A stretch of 64,000 nucleotides of DNA from Paracamarosporium sp. OC-R06-R3 (taxonomy: Eukaryota; Ascomycota; Dothideomycetes; Pleosporales; Didymosphaeriaceae). This document shows positions 23,820-36,064 of the stretch, piece by piece. A program made the translations under genes and the position numbers. The stretch's first letter is position 1, and each line of letters starts with the position of its first letter. Below the pieces are notes generated by a model. That model was not told where the DNA came from. It ran no database searches and saw only the letters and a list, made by a program, of their open reading frames with translations. Location: positions 126,547-190,546 of the forward strand of contig JACVRA010000121.1 of assembly GCA_019828545.1 (NCBI GenBank), written 5' to 3'.

Positions 23820-24455
23820 TCAAGATGAAGGCTCCGAGTTGAACTTGTTCGTCGCGTTTCGGAACAGTTCTTCCTGCGCGCGAATGAGCTCTTCTTCCGT
23901 CATGCCACTCTGCTCGATCTTTGTTTGTTTCTTCTCGCGGTTCTGCAAGATGTTAATGACGCGTCCACCATGGGTCAGAATGCAACGGCAGAATACGGGC
24001 AGACATATATTGGGAGCATCGTGTACCCGGAGGTAGCTCGGCCGACGATGTGTCTCCAGACGTCTGCTCTGACGCTGTGAAGGCATACCTGTTGCTGCTT
24101 CTTGTAGTCGGCTGCGACTTCGAGGATGGCGGGGACGTAGTCATGGAAGTCGAGCTCCTCCAGGGCCTGCTTCACATGCTCGCATGCTATCGTCTTTTTT
24201 GCGTCCTTCTCGGCGATCTCGTTTGCCTCGGAGGATATGAGGGTGATGAACTCGACGCAGCATTCGATGAGGAGGTCGCGCGAGTCTTTGGCAAAAGTCA
24301 TGCCGGGCTCAGACTGCAGGATCTCGGTGACAATCTTCTGCACGGTTGCTGCGGGCCGTTAGCTGGAGTCGGGCAGGTGGCGAAAAAATTGGCGAGGCGC
24401 ACGCACCCTTGGGCAGCGACAGGTCGTCGTTGCCGCCAAACTCGCGATCGGACAT
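23820..24455 (-). CDS. NCB2: Negative cofactor 2 beta (Dr1/Ncb2), histone-fold protein
   Basis: Subunit of the NC2 heterodimer, which by family binds the TBP-DNA complex and blocks TFIIA/TFIIB entry at Pol II promoters. Exons 24455-24407, 24348-24089 and 23942-23820 give 143 residues. It begins MSDREFGGNDDLSLPK. The H2B-like histone fold follows (ATVQKIVTEILQ, FAKDSRDLLIECCVEFITLI, DAKKTIACEHVKQALEELDF), then the helix YVPAILEVAADYKKQQQ and a short charged tail with MTEEELIRAQEELFRNA. The first intron separates the first 16 codons from the fold, and the second separates the fold from the tail. Divergent from the Sch9 gene across 1.3 kb. Confidence 0.94.
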
Positions 24456-25753
24456 GGTGGCGGGGTGGTCGTATGTGCCCTGTGATGCGAGGCGCGAGGG
24501 TGAAGTATGCGGGCAGAGCGGCGGGCGCGGCTAGGCGGATCAACGTGGGGCCGGGCTCCGGCGAAGCGCGCGGGAGGCGGGCGTCGCCCAGAGCGGCAAG
24601 TACGGATGTGGCATGTGGTGGGCTGAGCGGCTGTGTCTGTGTCGCGCACTCGGTCGGGCGCTTGTGGCGGGCACTTGGGCGCTGCGGGCGGAGGCGTCTC
24701 CCTAGCTGTGCAGCGACCAGATGTAGCAGCTTGACCGGAGCAGAACGGCGACTTGTTCCTGTGCTCGGGTGCCGCCCCCTGCGCGCTGTGGATCGCTGCA
24801 GCTGTCGCGAAACGCTAGGCACGGGCAGACGACGTGAGCCAGGGACTCCAGGGACTGCACCACGCCGAGCTGAGCCCAGTGGAAACACCAGGCGGCTCCG
24901 AAGACGTCAGCGAGCAGGCGCTCTTGGCGGCCGGCAAGGGAGCAGGAATCCGGGAGCACGGCCTATCCGTGTACAGATGACGCTGAGGCGGTGAAAATCC
25001 GGAGGGCAAGGCGGCGTGTTTGGGGAGCAGGCAGTCAAAAGAAGGGCGGCGGGCTGGCTGGCTGCTCATCTCAGCAGCAACCCCTACGTTGCCCCCATTG
25101 CCCCCATTGCCCATTGCCCGTTGCATACATTGCACATTGCACATTGCACATTGCACGCAGCCGTCGCCCTCGAGTCCCGCACCGCGCCCGCCCCAGGCAC
25201 CGGCCTCACCGCCGTGGACCCTTCCCCCTTGGTTGATCGCCTACTGGGCCTCGGATTGCCTGCTGGCGCCCACGCGAGCAGGCCCGATAGAAGCGCCGCA
25301 GAGATTTTCGTTTCTGTGCACCGGCCTGTTTTTGGTTAAAAGCCGCCCAGACAGCCAGACAGGTCGGGTTTGATTATTATGACGCGTGAACGCCGTGAGC
25401 CCGCAACCCAGCACAGCCAGCACAGCCAGCGCACCTCGCCGCTCTCCACGTCGCCTCCCGCTGCCGTCTCGACTTCCACCGCTCTCGCACCCTCCCGTCC
25501 GCTCTCGTCCCGCGGTGCTGATGGGAATGCCACTCCTCGTCCACCCTTAGTCTCACGTGCAACTGGCATCCCCGTGCCGCCCTCTCCTACTCGGCCACGA
25601 CCCCGCCGCCGCTCGGTACACAGCTCCAAATCTACCTCTGCCGTCCCGACCCTCTCCAGGTACGTCGCGCCGCCTGAGAGACGCTGTCTAAGGCTAAACC
25701 CTCTGTCCAGCTTCGCCATCCCGCGCGCCCTGCCCACCTACTGGCTGCCGATC
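24456..25753. other. Long GC-rich divergent intergenic region, NC2-beta / Sch9
   Basis: 1.3 kb of GC-rich sequence between divergent start codons. It must hold the NC2-beta promoter and the Sch9 promoter and leader. It includes a CATTGC-type short repeat (25088-25160). Several overlapping frames of 60-300 codons occur, as expected from high GC. One, at 25370-25753, is in frame with the Sch9 start and could be a leader or an N-terminal extension. Confidence 0.6.
25088..25160 (+). repeat. Short tandem repeat of CCCATTG / CACATTG type
   Basis: Consecutive 7-bp steps vary from GCCCCCATT through GCCCATT to four near-perfect copies of GCACATT. Simple slippage repeat upstream of the Sch9 gene. Confidence 0.8.
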
Positions 25754-28327
25754 ATGACCTCGTCGACGGGCGCCCCCAGCTCCACGGCTGCAGACCTGCT
25801 GCGCCAGGTCGCCATGCAGAGGTAAGCACCGCCAACACCATTGTGCCTTTGCCCACGCCTAGCCCTGTGTCCGACCCCAAATGGCGAGACGTGCGCCGTC
25901 GCTTAGGCTCACGCCGGCGTCCTGGAATAGTCCCGCACCCGCACATGCGCTCCCACATTGCTCGCCGCCGCCCGCTCCTCTCACACCACCGCCCTCCCGC
26001 CCTTGCACCATGCCGTCGTCGAGCGCGCTTCTGACCCCAAATTGCAGGATGAGCAACGACGACGACCACGACCAGATCGGCTCCAACAGCTCCACGCCTC
26101 CGGGCGCCTCGACGCCGCGTCCCGATCCGACCGACAAGCGACTGCCGGGTATCCTGCACAGTTACTTTGGCCAGGTTCGTGATTCCTTGATACCCCGTCG
26201 GAAGTCTTCTGCGGTGAACCCCTCCCCCGCGTCTGCACCTGCCACTGAAGAGCCGTCATCGAAAGAGAAGGATTCCGATGCTAGCCGTCTGCGTTCAAAC
26301 ACCCTGCCCAGCCCCACGCCCAGTGCTTCTTCTCCTTCCCGACATCCCTCAACCTCTCAGTTGAATGGAGAAACGGAGAAGCTAACAGAAGGCGCCTATG
26401 CGCCGCCCCATAACCAGGCCACGCCTCCTCAGACACCCCGCACACGCTCACAGGAAGGCAAGCGGCCTACCTCGAGTCTATCTCAGACGACGCTCGCGTC
26501 GACTGCAAAGGCCAAGGAGAACCGAGAGCGAGCACCTGATGTCGGCCCGCCAAAGGGCAAGCTGTCGGTTGCCATCTCCGAAGGACGCGATCTTCGTCCC
26601 AGCGTAGATCCGTACGTTGTATGTCAGTTCCAGTGGGCCGAGTACATCTCAGATGGCCCGCGGAACGATGCAGCAAAGGACAAGCGGGGTCCGCTCAGCA
26701 TCCAGCGAACCGACAGTGAGACCGGCAAACCAATGGCAATCCCAATGCGGAGTCGACAGAGCAGCAACAACGGCACCAGTTCAGACCCGCGTGATGACGG
26801 CACATTCAAGGAGGTGACCAGTCCGAAGTGGGAGCACGAGGCGATTTTGTAGGTGCAACTCACAATGTGCGCCGTTCAAGTTAACTGACTCTACACAGCG
26901 ATGTCGTTGGCGATCATTCTGAGATTGACATCTCTGTCTACGACCGCAGCAACGGCGAGGCCTTCCTTGGCCACGTCCGCTTCTGCCCTAACCTTGTAGA
27001 ATACGAGAAGCCCTACGATGGCTGGTTTACTCTCGAGCCACGAGACGGTGAAGAAGACTACGTATCGGGAGAGATCCATCTACGAATCAACTTCCACAAG
27101 ACTGACAAGAAACACTACGGTCCTGAAGACTTTGAAATATTGAAGCTTATCGGAAAGGGTACATTCGGTCAGGTTTTCCAGGTGCGCAAGCGAGACACTC
27201 GACGGATTTATGCCATGAAAGTACTCTCGAAAAAAGTCATTGTACAAAAGAAAGAGGTGGCTCATACGTTGGGCGAACGTAACATCTTGGTGCGAACAGC
27301 CATGGCCGACTCGCCATTCATCGTTGGCTTGAAATTCTCCTTTCAGACTCCATCCGACCTTTATTTGGTTACGGACTACATGTCTGGCGGTGAGCTCTTC
27401 TGGCATCTTCAGCGTGAGGGTCGTTTCCAGGAAGGTCGCGCCAAGTTCTACATTGCCGAGTTGATCCTCGCTCTACAACACTTGCACGAGCACAACATCG
27501 TCTATCGTGACTTGAAACCAGAGAACATCCTGTTGGACGCCAAGGGTCACATTGCACTTTGTGATTTCGGTCTGTCAAAGGCGAATTTGACTGAAAATGC
27601 TACTACCAACACGTTCTGTGGTACAACCGAATACCTGGCCCCTGAAGTACTTCTAGACGAACACGGCTACACCAAGATGGTGGACTTCTGGTCGTTGGGC
27701 GTGCTAGTCTTCGAGATGTGCTGTGGTTGGAGTCCATTCTACGCAGAAGACACGCAGCAGATGTACAAGAACATTGCTTTCGGAAAAGTGAGGTTCCCCC
27801 GAGACGCTCTCAGCACCGAGGGGCGGAACTTTGTGAAGGGTCTGCTCAACCGAAACCCGAAGCACAGACTTGGTGCAACCCGCGACGCCGAGGAGCTAAA
27901 GGCGCATCCTTTCTTTGCAGATATTGACTGGGACGCCTTGTCCAAGAAGAATGTTGTACCGCCCTTCAAACCAAAGTTGAAGTCGGAGCTGGATGTCTCA
28001 AATTTCGACCCTGAATTCACGAATGCTTTGAACGGGAATGGATCTCTGAACGCACGGGCGGCAGCTTTGGCTTCAGGTGTCAACCCTGCATCGACGCCGC
28101 TGTCACCGACGATGCAAGCCAACTTTGCTGGCTTTACGTTCGTTGATGAAAGCACCATGGATCAACAATTTGCCCACAAGCATCGCGAGCATGAGCCTGA
28201 GCGAATGGACGAAGATGATAAGGATGATATCAATTGGGACAAGCCCGCAGGACGGGGAGACCGAATGAGCGGTGTTATACCCAGCAACGATCACGACATA
28301 TTCAATCACGGAAACTTCGACGTCTAA
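25754..28327 (+). CDS. SCH9: AGC-family protein kinase Sch9 (C2 domain plus kinase)
   Basis: Fungal S6K/Akt-like kinase, by family a direct TORC1 substrate controlling growth, ribosome synthesis, stress response and lifespan. Exons 25754-25821, 26048-26848 and 26899-28327 give 765 residues. The first 170 residues are Ser/Pro-rich. A C2 domain runs from GKLSVAISEGRDLRPSVDPY to SGEIHLRINF. The kinase domain follows with IGKGTFGQVF, the YAMKVL lysine, YRDLKPENILL, a DFGLSK loop and the PDK1-site segment TNTFCGTTEYLAPE. The AGC C-terminal tail carries a turn motif near PLSPTM and the hydrophobic motif FAGFTF, the expected TORC1 site. The Sch9-specific C2-kinase order makes the call secure. The start is less certain because the frame stays open upstream to 25370. 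Confidence 0.95.
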
Positions 28328-29407
28328 TGAACCCCACTCGTTGATCCGGCAGCGTTTCTCTATTTACTTGGGTTGTTCACCATTTCTGTATCTCAAGGTA
28401 CTCTACGCTAAAAGTGTTTCAACGTCCACCTGAGGCTGCTACGAGTTTAAGGCACCTTAATCTCGGGCAATACCATGGACTTATCCTTTTGAGGCTTGTT
28501 CTGAATAGTCTGTATTCCAGCCTGCATGAGGCCCCAAATTGACATATGCCTCTCCGACAAGTCCATTCAGGCTTTACGGTTCGATGTACGCCTGGACAAA
28601 CCTATCCATCGCCGTGGAGGTCTAGGTACGTAACGTTCTGATCTAGACTTTTCTTCTTCTCTGCCGAGCACTTGTGCTCGGATCACTCTTTCGACCTGCG
28701 GCATACCATCTACTTGGTTCGGAACGGACATCGATGTCGATTTTTACGCACACACTCAAACACACCCTGGAGTTTAATCGTGGTTCTATCCTTGCATTGC
28801 GTGGGTGATTATGCGGAGCATTCTGAGCTTTCATCGACATTTATGGGTTTTGGGTTCGGTTAGGCTTTCCCCAATGTTTTAGTGCGCTACAAGTTCGCAA
28901 GACGCGAGTCGAGCATGATGTTACCTGCAAACGCGCATCACTTCTGTCTCCAGAAGGTAGCTAATGAAGCCCGTTTGGCACTGAACTGTACATATCGAAT
29001 TGGTAACTATCGGCATGAAATTATCGAAACAAATATTCGGTTCCCAGATGACTGTTTGAGTGTCTTGTTGTTATTGTACCGCATAGATCAGGCTTCTACG
29101 TCATGTCTTCCAACCAGTAGAACAGTCCTCCTTGACATGCGTCTATTCGATCGATCCGATATCGCTCCTTCTTGCTAGGATTGTACGGATGTCACTAGCT
29201 CTTTCCAACCTAGCCTAGGTTTGAGGATGCAGGTGCGATTCGACCTCGGCAAAACTGATGGGCTCCGCTCAAGCTTCAGAACTTCCAAAGCCTCCCCGCG
29301 TAAGACGCAATACATCCCTCCGTTAACTTGCCAGCTTTCTCTAGATTTGGCGCCGTAGTTCAACGCAGCTTTCTAGTAGATCTCCAACGTCTATTTGATC
29401 AGTGACC
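28328..29407. other. Intergenic
   Basis: 1.08 kb holding the Sch9 3' flank and the promoter of the MaoC-type gene. A plus-strand frame at 28882-29178 has no domain and is not supported. Confidence 0.5.
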
Positions 29408-30516
29408 ATGGGCGAACAAGGGCCGGGTGTAGGATTTGAGTTCCCAACCTTTGAGGTATCGTGGAAGAAGAGGGATTTGCTCCTCTTCGCGGCCAGCATT
29501 GGCGCTACTTATCCCGATGAGCTGCATTTTCTCTACGTAAGTCCAGTGACTATCGGCTGCAATCCCAAGTAGAAGCAGCTCCTTACATCCCTTCTTGTTC
29601 ATGACATATATCTGTGGCCGATCGCCAAACTCACGATTCAATAGGAACTTAATCCTAACTTCGCCGCATTCCCGACGTACCCGATCATCCTCCCGTTCAA
29701 GCATACCGACTCTGAAGTCATCGACTTCTATGCTCGTTCGGATAGTACACCCATCGCAGGCGTACCCAAGTTCGACACAAAGCACGTGCTCGATGGTGAG
29801 CGAAAGCTCCAGTTCCTCAAGCCGATCCCAGTCACGAGTGAGGGCCGCAAGTTCGAGGTCAGGAGTAAGGTATTAGGTGTGTACGACAAGGGAAAACCGG
29901 GCACGGTGGTAGAGACGGAGAAACTACTCGTAGATGCGCACACTGGAGAGGTCTATACCAGGGAAGTGGGTAGTGGATTTTATGTCGGACAAGGTGGATG
30001 GGGTGGACCTAAAGGTAAGCCGCGGCATTTGAGGTTGCTCCTTGAAGCCGAAGAGAGGAAATACTAAAAGCACTATTAGGACCCAAGACCGTTAACTTCC
30101 CTCCGCCCGCGAATAGTCCACCCACCGCTACCCGCACCACACAAACCACGCTCGAAACAGCGCTTCTCTACCGCCTCAATGGCGACTACAATCCTCTCCA
30201 TGCTACACCCGAACCGGGCATCAAGATGGGCTTCGGCGGGCCCATCATCCACGGCCTCTTTAGCTGGAACACGGCGGCGCATGCCGTCCTGCAGCAATTT
30301 GGCAAGTCGAAGCCCGGGAACTTGAAAGAGTTCCAAGCACGGTTTGCAGCGCCTGTTAAGCTAGGAGATAAGCTGATCACAGAAATGTGGCAGACTGGTG
30401 AAAAGACGGATGGTTATGAAGAGATTAGGTTCATTGTGAGGGTCGAAGGGGGTAAAACGGTGCTGACAAATGGGAGGGCGTTGGTGAAGGTTGAGGAGGT
30501 GAAGGCCAAGTTGTAG
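29408..30516 (+). CDS. MaoC-type enoyl-CoA hydratase 2, peroxisomal
   Basis: By family, hydrates trans-2-enoyl-CoA to (3R)-hydroxyacyl-CoA. Exons 29408-29536, 29645-30014 and 30080-30516 give 311 residues in a double hot-dog fold. The first half carries SIGATYPDELHFLY and AFPTYPIILPF; the second carries the hydratase-2 signature YRLNGDYNPLHATPE, containing the catalytic Asp and His, and GFGGPIIHGLFSWNTAAHAV. Length and order match the hydratase-2 half of peroxisomal multifunctional enzyme type 2, here as a stand-alone protein. The last three residues, AKL, form a peroxisomal targeting signal 1, so it probably acts in peroxisomal beta-oxidation or an (R)-hydroxyacyl-CoA pathway. No biosynthetic cluster surrounds it. 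The catalytic motif lies wholly in exon 3. Confidence 0.92.
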
Positions 30517-31234
30517 ACGTATGTAGGGTGGATATACCTAGTTCAATTGCACGATAAGGCTTGAAGGGAAACTTGAGCTATATGTTACCGGTTTTATTCA
30601 TGTTCTACGCACGGTATGGTGGAAGTAATTGTTCACGCTTTTCTTTTGAAGTACTTCTTTTAGGACGATAATCCTTCACACGGGGCTACAATATCGCAGG
30701 ATCCAGAGTAATTTGGGAGCAGTCGGCCGTCCTTCAAAGCACCCGTGAGCCCAAATGACACTACCTAAGCAGTAGGAGGTCCACCCCACATCTCATCAGA
30801 TAAGATGGTTAGTTCTCCCACTACCAGTGACTGCTCAGTAATACGCGAGTAAGAGACACAGCGAGGATGTGTTTCCGCTCTCCGACCCTTAACTACACAA
30901 CGTTAAACAATCAAATGGTTGTCATCATAATTGGTAGGATTCTGAAAATATCACGTGCCATTGTCTTGGCCTCAACGGCGTGAAACACCAAGACCCTTTG
31001 TTGCCAACACCGGGAAATCGGCATCGCTTGCAACGCTCCTTGAGGGATTCACGTCTGGCCTCCCTGCTGGACTCTGTACGTTTCAGCTAGCTAGTTCTTG
31101 AAACAATTCACGATGCCTTACCCTCAACCTCGCGCTGCAGTTTAATCTCACATTCGCGCATTGCCCTACGTTGTCGTTACTCCGACTTGACAGCATGTCT
31201 TTGGTGTCCAGTAGACATCACACATCACTATAAC
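30517..31234. other. Intergenic
   Basis: 718 bp between the hydratase and glutaminyl cyclase genes. A short upstream reading frame (ATG at 31195) precedes the next gene. Nothing else recognised. Confidence 0.5.
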
Positions 31235-32435
31235 ATGGATCTCCGACCATCTCTCTTACGATGTGTAATGCGATGGCTACATTGCTTCCTGCTAATCAGC
31301 TTGGGTGCGGCCTACACACCCCTCTCTGACAGCTTCCTCCGCGCCATCCCTTCCCCTGGCGACGAATTCGATATCAACAACGCCACTGGTATTCTTGCGC
31401 CGCTTCTTATACCCCGAGTTCCTGGCACACCTGGCCAAGCCATTGCGCAGCGCCATCTCGTGGATTACTTTCAACGCGAGCTACCGAGTTGGACTATTAC
31501 CTGGCAGAATAGCACACAAAAGACACCGACATCCAAGGGCGCCAAGCTCCCTTTCGCGAACCTCATCATCAGACGCGAACCGCCATGGGTACAACCTGGG
31601 CAGACGAACTTCCTTACGCTCGTTGCACACTATGACAGCAAGCTGAAGCCTGATGGGTTCATTGGCGCGACAGACAGTGCGGCGCCTTGCGCGATGATCA
31701 TGTGGGCTGCGAAGGCAGTGGATGGATATGCACAGCAGATGTACGATGAGATGGCCGAATTGGGGGAGGGCGGAAGCGTGGAGATGGACATGGGTATCCA
31801 GATACTGTTCTTGGATGGCGAAGAAGCGTTTGAGAGGTGGACCGACACGGATTCACTATACGGCTCAAGGTGTGCATTCCCACTACTTTCTACGATGAAA
31901 GTCAATCGTGCATATCGCTGACACTGAGAATAGATCTCTTTCCAACTTTTGGGTCAACTCTCCAAACCCACCCTCCCAAAAGTTCTACAAATACAAAACA
32001 CCACTCTCCCAAATCTCTATTTTTATGCTCCTCGACCTCCTCGGCTCTTCCGAACCCAAGGTTCCGTCCTACTACGCTACTACGCACTGGGCCTACCGTG
32101 CCCTCTCCACAGTGGAATCGCGCATGCGCTCTCTCAATCTCCTCGAATCCTCGTCCTCTTCGCCGTTTTTACCCGACGTAAACAAAACAATGGCACATAG
32201 CGGGGTTTCGGACGACCACTTGCCGTTCATATGGAGGGGCGTGGAGACACTGCATGTGATACCACAGCCGTTTCCAAGCATATGGCATACGAGTCAGGAC
32301 GACGGAGAGCATCTAGATATGAAGTCTGTGAGAGATTGGGCACGCATTGTGACGGGGTTTGTGTTGGAGTGGTTGGATATGATGGAGGTCTGGAACGGGG
32401 ATGAGCAAGGGTCGGGCTCGACAGTTCTGAGGTGA
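31235..32435 (+). CDS. Secreted/secretory-pathway glutaminyl cyclase (M28-fold)
   Basis: Zinc enzyme that by family converts N-terminal Gln (or Glu) of proteins to pyroglutamate. Exon 1 is 31235-31869, a 64-bp intron occupies 31870-31933, and exon 2 runs 31934-32435 (378 residues). A signal or anchor segment covers about residues 8-30 (RWLHCFLLISLGAAYT). M28-type landmarks are HYDSK, the zinc Asp in GATDSAAPCA, the Glu pair in ILFLDGEEAF, and the last ligand region GVSDDHLPFIWRG with Asp-Asp-His. The exon junction falls after LYGSR and leads to SLSNFWVNSPNPP and IFMLLDLLGS. All zinc and catalytic positions I can place are present. The start could also be the Met at codon 12 of the frame. Confidence 0.9.
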
Positions 32436-33562
32436 CTTTGATAGACGGCGATGAGAGGTACAATCACGATTTGCAATATTGGAGATCTTTTCGCAGAACT
32501 CAGGGAGTAATGACGGTTCTAAAAGTCTATCTGTTTGGCATATATCCTGGCGAGCCCATCTGTCATGTTGCAAGGGAGCGATTAAGCCTTGCCGAATGAA
32601 ATCACTTTAGGGTTCGGAGTTAGTGCGAACAATACCCATCTTTTATTCCAAACGTTTTGCGCGTCCTTCGTCTTCGGTCTGTATGTCACTATCACGCGCT
32701 CCAGCATTAAATCAAGAGTTCGCATATTATACCATGGATACTGAGGCGAGATATGCTACGACCGGGCATCCAAAAACATTCAAGTTGAACCATAGGCCAA
32801 ATCACTACATCACGGTTATTCTCTAAATTGAGTCCGTTACACATGTATATACGTTCAAGACGTTAACATCTGCACATCTCATAGACCGTTTGAGAACGTC
32901 TGAACTACCAGGAAAGAGTCAACCAAGCCGAGCATATCAACAAGACAGGTTCGCACTGGATATGAAAACGAATGACGATAACTAAGGAGTCGGTGTTTGG
33001 CGATAGAAAGTTTGCGGATTCGATGGTATTAGGTACTTTCTTTGCTGCCTTCTAAAACTTACTCTCTTCCCGCTCGATTATGCTCTTGGATATACATGGT
33101 GTTTTAATCTTGGATTTAAGGCGCTAGATAAGGTTGGCCACGCGAACATGGTACACATGACGTTTCTCTTGAGCTGAGTCAATTCCGGCTCAATCGTGAC
33201 TCTGTATCTTCGAATGCTGTCCAAAAGACTTGTTGTTCCAGGATACTGCGCATGTACATTTCAAATAAAGTGTACAATTGTCGTATGATCGGCTAAGAAA
33301 TTAGAAAGCCTTTATCTTGAAACTATCACATCGCCGCATTCATGGGCAACAGAACTCGAGGTCGATTCACACTGTCTTCACCACGACTTCTGACGGTTTT
33401 TCTTCGGCCATTTAGCAAAAATATTGAGACGGATTGGGTGGTCCTTACCTCCTTGAAGGTCTGCTAAGACTAGACTCGCAGGTGCGAAGTTAGCTGAGAC
33501 ATACCCACTCGGTACCGGGGCGTCACGTACCATTGCCGTCTTCGACTATTAAACCCGCATCT
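32436..33562. other. Intergenic, AT-rich
   Basis: 1.13 kb without a supportable gene, between the convergent glutaminyl cyclase and small secreted protein genes. Only short chance frames are present. Confidence 0.5.
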
Positions 33563-34015
33563 TCATGCAGTCAGCAAGAACTCAATAGGGCAACGTAGCT
33601 TCAAGATGATTTCCATACTCGCAAATTTGATTTTGTACGAATCTCCGTCTTCATGAGCAGTGACGGGTTGTACCGGTAGCCTATCGCCCTCGTCACCGAC
33701 CTTGAACCACCGTACAGGCTTCGGAAGAAAACTCCTATCCTCTCTCGAAGCCCTTCCAAGAACCCAGTCACCAGACTGAAGTCTGCCATCCTTCAACGTA
33801 AACACAGCAGCATCGGGTCCGGTCTTGGCCTGCGCCCGATCTTCGGCGTCGAACCCGACTTTGGCAATAGGCGTGCCATTGACTTCGATGGTAAAGGAAT
33901 CGCTGAGAGTATTCATAGCGCCGGAGGTTGCAAATCTGGGAAAGGAAAGTAGCATGAGGAACCCAAAGGTCCACAAGAAGGATGGATGCCGCGTGTAGAC
34001 TAACGTTACTAACAT
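33563..34015 (-). CDS. Small predicted secreted protein (150 aa), function unknown
   Basis: Intronless frame of 150 codons from a true ATG at 34015. The N-terminus has a hydrophobic segment (residues 12-28, FLWTFGFLMLLSFPRFA) that looks like a signal peptide with cleavage near ATSG. The mature part is a compact polar domain: SFTIEVNGTPIAKVGFD, AAVFTLKDGRLQSGDWVLGR and SFLPKPVRWFKV. I recall similar short secreted proteins in Pleosporales but no assigned function. It has only one cysteine, unlike typical Cys-rich effectors. The last 20 codons after KIKFAS could be read-through of an intron, since GTATGG follows. It lies in a gene-poor stretch 1 kb from the secreted trypsin. Confidence 0.6.
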   Translation of the reverse strand: MLVTLVYTRHPSFLWTFGFLMLLSFPRFATSGAMNTLSDSFTIEVNGTPIAKVGFDAEDRAQAKTGPDAAVFTLKDGRLQSGDWVLGRASREDRSFLPKPVRWFKVGDEGDRLPVQPVTAHEDGDSYKIKFASMEIILKLRCPIEFLLTA

Positions 34016-34285
34016 TCACTGCTAGCCTCGTTGGAGCTAGAGTGTATTGAGCGGATGAAACACTGGACCGCCTTGGGTACCATGGAAAATGATCCACAGC
34101 CTGTTAACGGCGTCGTGGCAACCTCGGAGCACTCCGGACAACGCCGGACCTGCTTTCAGGCTACACTTGGGCACCTCCTACGGTAAGCTAGCGCGCTCGC
34201 TTAATTAACTAGGAGATCTTTGTTACGCGGGGGCTATGTGAAACACTAAGCCCAAGGCGGAATGCACATATGTCACGCTCACAAA

Positions 34286-34591
34286 TCATACTGTAGAGTA
34301 GGGATAGCGTGCGATTTCATGAGCGTACCCTTGAAATATGCGTGCAGATCTCGATGCTAGTTCCCGGTATTCGCTTGCTATATGCATGAATTCAAAGGCA
34401 CCAAGGCGTTTCAAAAGCTTATGAGTTACGACGATCTCTACGCGGCGCGGCTTGTGACACTCCTTCTCCGCTGTACGCGCCAACACTGTGGGAACTTTTC
34501 GATTCAAGTACCACAGATAGCGCAGATAATTGGTTGTTTTTAAATTGACGACCTTGCACTCCAAACAAATGAGCAAACGTGGAGTCTCCAT
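34286..34591 (-). CDS. Possible small gene (101 aa), unrecognised
   Basis: Begins at a true ATG and reads 101 codons with mixed, protein-like composition (LICLECKVVNLKTTNYLRYL; a later basic stretch KECHKPRRVEIVVTHKLLKR). No signal peptide, no known motif and no splice structure needed. Could be a remnant of a larger gene. Kept only because it is better composed than neighbouring chance frames. Confidence 0.25.
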   Translation of the reverse strand: METPRLLICLECKVVNLKTTNYLRYLWYLNRKVPTVLARTAEKECHKPRRVEIVVTHKLLKRLGAFEFMHIASEYRELASRSARIFQGYAHEIARYPYSTV

Positions 34592-34885
34592 TGCTAAGGC
34601 GGCCCAATGCTAGGATCCGAGGTCGTTCGCAGGGGCAAGATAAGCTATTCACCGGCTTCCTGTTTAGAAACGCCCGGCAGGTACGAAGCGCCGGCTACGC
34701 ACAGCAGATAACAAACCAACTACCCTACAACTGCAGTACACCCTGACCACAGCTGACCTAGAATTGACCGCATTGGGAAGGCCACTTGCCAGCGTAGTCT
34801 TGGCTGTCTTGGATCGTTTACCACGACAGGTCGAATGGTTGTTGTCGTTTGATAGGTGAACGTCAAAAGTTCAACCGGCAAAATG

Positions 34886-34891
34886 TATAAG
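34886..34891 (+). promoter_or_regulatory. TATA-like box of the trypsin gene
   Basis: TATAAG about 115 bp before the trypsin ATG, at a spacing usual for an inducible fungal gene with a short leader. Not confirmed by any second element. Confidence 0.35.
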
Positions 34892-35004
34892 TATGGAGTG
34901 GCCTACTCTTCTGTAGAAGTCATCCGCTCGCTGTAACTTCAGTTCTATACCTGCCACGCCTTTCGAGCACACTCCTGGGAGTCTTGTCAATTTACAACGT
35001 CAAG

Positions 35005-36064
<1,060 letters not shown>

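Larger units (their letters stand above)
34016..35004. other. Intergenic with a weak ORF and the trypsin promoter
   Basis: 989 bp that hold the trypsin promoter on the right and a 101-codon minus-strand frame (34286-34591) in the middle. Nothing else stands out. Confidence 0.5.

Noticed and set aside
24050..24994. 314-codon plus-strand frame
   Set aside because: First part is antisense to NC2-beta exon 2; the remainder is Arg-rich sequence in a GC-rich promoter region.
29408..32435. A secondary-metabolite or fatty-acid gene cluster around the MaoC hydratase
   Set aside because: Neighbours are Sch9 and glutaminyl cyclase; no synthase, transporter or pathway regulator is present.
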